Shown here: positions 8,097 through 8,964 of the stretch, one piece after another | Layout: every line of letters starts with the position of its first letter | Position numbering within the stretch: the first letter of the stretch is position 1 | Origin: Corallococcus sp. | GTDB taxonomy: Bacteria > Bacillota > Clostridia > Christensenellales > CAG-314 | NCBI GenBank assembly: GCA_023663205.1 | Contig: JAMPHX010000053.1 | Coordinates: 1 to 8,964, forward strand | Direction of reading: 5' to 3' | Length of the DNA: 8,964 bases | Position numbers and translations under genes: made by a program | Notes under the pieces: generated by a model | Database searches by the model: none | Told to the model about the DNA's origin: nothing | Seen by the model: only the letters and a program-made list of their open reading frames with translations

Positions 8097-8104
8097 TTGT
8101 CCTC

Positions 8105-8629
8105 CTAACCGTTACCATTTATGTTTTGCCCAACGGGAACAACCTTAAACCCGTTTTCATCATAGAATCTTAATATATCCTGCAATGCTTCAGACGTGTG
8201 TTTTGTCGGATGCATCAATATCAGTTCACCGCCGGAAATTTTCTCCGTACAACGTTTGTAAACCAAATCCCTGCTTTTATCCCGCCAATCGACAGTATCC
8301 CTGCTCCACATTATTGTACGATAGCCGTTATCAAATGCCGCCTGCAAAGTATTATCCGAAAAAGCCCCGCTTGGCGGCGCAAACAACGTAGGAGTTATTC
8401 CGCAGATACTCTCGACCAATTTTCCGCAAGTCACAATTTCATTGCAGTTTCCTGCGTAATCCAATTTGCTTTGGTCTTTGTGGTGATAACCGTGATTTGC
8501 AATCTCGTGTCCGGAAGACACTATTTTCATAAACACATCTTGATTATGCGAGACCCAGTAGCCGCCTACAAAGAAAGTTGTTTTGCATCCGTATTCGTCA
8601 AGTGTTTTGAGAATATCCCTTTTGTGATT
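8105..8629 (-). pseudogene. 5'-truncated polysaccharide deacetylase (NodB homology, YlxY/PdaB-like)
   Basis: The frame encodes 174 residues of a NodB-type deacetylase, a family acting on peptidoglycan or other amino-sugar polymers outside the membrane. Counting from 8629, visible family elements are DILKTLDEYGCKTTFF (5-20), GHEIANHGYHH with metal-type His46 and His50, FAPPSGAF (83-90), TIMWSRDTVDW (105-115) and LILMHP (136-141). APPSG and the MW..DT.DW segment point to the sporulation-associated YlxY/PdaB branch. Homology continues at least 28 codons upstream of the first usable start (GTG 8536-8534; ATG 8530-8528), but that extension has no start codon and ends at an in-frame TAA (8632-8630). 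The signal or membrane segment and the first NodB motif region are therefore missing. The break coincides with an 11-bp tandem duplication. A short product could still be made from the internal GTG or ATG, but it would start inside the fold. Probably an inactive remnant of a gene once leading the mlpA operon. Confidence 0.82.
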
Positions 8630-8648
8630 TTACTGCAATTTTACTGCA
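8627..8648. repeat. Perfect 11-bp tandem duplication (ATTTTACTGCA x2) at the deacetylase break
   Basis: Two identical copies of ATTTTACTGCA occupy 8627-8637 and 8638-8648. The first base of the repeat is also the last point at which the minus-strand deacetylase reading frame still makes sense, and the disrupting TAA stop lies within the first copy. The second copy merges into a small hairpin, CTGCA-AAAA-TGCAG (8644-8657). This could be an element end, a target duplication left by imperfect excision, or local slippage. Confidence 0.7.
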
Positions 8649-8851
8649 AAAATGCAGAAAGAAAAACAGCTTGAGATTTCAGAGTGAAAGTATATTAATA
8701 GAGAGGATGTGTGTAAGGAATATTGGGAAAATAGAGGTTTAGGTAAGGCATAAAAGAATCCGGAAGATATGAGAAAATAGTCGGGAAGGATCGTGTTTTA
8801 CGATATACAGGCGGAAGTGTTGGCATAAGCAGAAAGGAGGCAGGTGAGAAG
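8649..8851. other. Purine-rich non-coding stretch between the junction and the Rpn-like gene
   Basis: I see no host-like gene here on either strand. The plus strand is rich in A and G and contains scattered stops in all frames up to 8746. After that the frame of the Rpn-like gene is open (from 8747), but its translation there is not recognisable. A weak promoter-like pair on the plus strand, TTGAGA (8671-8676) and TATTAA (8693-8698) with a 16-bp spacer, could serve the downstream gene. A small hairpin ATCGT-GTTTT-ACGAT lies at 8790-8804. Both are weak on their own. Confidence 0.4.
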
Positions 8852-8964
8852 TTGGGGGAGATTTTAGAAGAAGTGGATGAGATGAAGCAAAAGGAAGCGT
8901 TTCCGGTAGAATGGGAAAAACTGGGGATATCGAATGATTTTATGTTCGGGAAAGTAATGCAGGA
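8852..8964 (+). CDS. Rpn family / PD-(D/E)XK nuclease 'transposase', N-terminal fragment (cut by window edge)
   Basis: The last 83 bases encode MKQKEAFPVEWEKLG followed by ISNDFMFGKVMQ. A block of this form, [IL]-[ST]-x-D-[FD]-x-F-x-K-[VI]-[ML], close to the N-terminus is the usual opening of Rpn/YhgA-like recombination-promoting nucleases (PF12784-type), which are abundant as multicopy families in gut Clostridia. The catalytic PD-(D/E)XK residues would lie beyond the window. The start is uncertain. A very strong ribosome site AGAAAGGAGG (8831-8840) sits 11 nt before an in-frame TTG (8852), which I chose; the alternative is the ATG at 8882, with only a weak site. GGG, CTG and ATA codons seem commoner here than in the minus-strand genes, and orientation is opposite to all of them, both fitting acquired DNA. 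Only about 12 residues are diagnostic. Confidence 0.6.
   Translation, partial: MGEILEEVDEMKQKEAFPVEWEKLGISNDFMFGKVMQ

Noticed and set aside
8105..8536. Treating the deacetylase as a normal short complete gene
   Set aside because: Family homology clearly extends upstream of the first start codon into sequence that then meets a stop, so the 143-codon frame is a remnant.
8198..8674. Plus-strand open frame of 158 codons opposite the deacetylase and across the junction
   Set aside because: It is antisense to well-supported NodB homology, its product resembles nothing I know, and it has no good ribosome site. It is a shadow frame.
8790..8804. Small hairpin ATCGT-GTTTT-ACGAT as terminator or attachment site
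   Set aside because: A 5-bp stem with no following T run is expected by chance in AT-rich DNA.

Overview
The window looks like the chromosome of a low-to-moderate GC, Gram-positive-type bacterium (Bacillota, most likely an uncultured or gut Clostridia-type lineage). The main reason is gene order. Read on the minus strand, the window carries a polysaccharide deacetylase of the YlxY type, an M16 zinc protease of the MlpA type, an FtsK/SpoIIIE DNA translocase, rimO, pgsA, cinA and recA. The same set in the same order, with extra genes between, is known from the Bacillus subtilis ylxY-mlpA...spoIIIE...pgsA-cinA-recA region, and ftsK-rimO-pgsA-cinA-recA is common in Clostridia. Strong AGGAGG-type ribosome binding sites and one TTG start fit this. 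The species cannot be named from the sequence.

Layout, in order of minus-strand transcription. 8629-6831 holds the 3' remnant of the deacetylase gene followed after 8 bp by the complete M16 protease gene, ending at a hairpin terminator near 6788-6813. 6612-6830 is the only sizeable gap between host genes. It holds this terminator, a good sigma-A-type promoter (6725-6754) and a 7-bp-arm palindrome in the leader. From there a tightly packed operon runs to the window edge: ftsK (6611-3690), rimO (3-bp gap), pgsA (4-bp overlap, TTG start), cinA (4-bp overlap) and recA (24-bp gap; only the first 182 codons are present). These genes combine chromosome segregation, ribosomal protein S12 modification, phosphatidylglycerol synthesis, NMN deamidation and homologous recombination. 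They are housekeeping genes rather than one pathway.

The right end (about 8627-8964) is different. The deacetylase frame stops abruptly at a perfect 11-bp tandem duplication (8627-8648). Beyond it the sequence is purine-rich, has no host-like gene on the minus strand, and ends inside a plus-strand gene whose first residues match the start of Rpn/PD-(D/E)XK nuclease 'transposase' proteins. I read this as a mobile or rearranged segment that cut off the 5' end of the deacetylase gene.

The most useful second looks are this junction, the CinA protein whose N-terminal molybdopterin-binding-like domain has lost its signature motifs while the C-terminal amidase stays intact, and the palindrome in the ftsK leader. 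I see no CRISPR array, tRNA, rRNA or obvious new multi-gene system.
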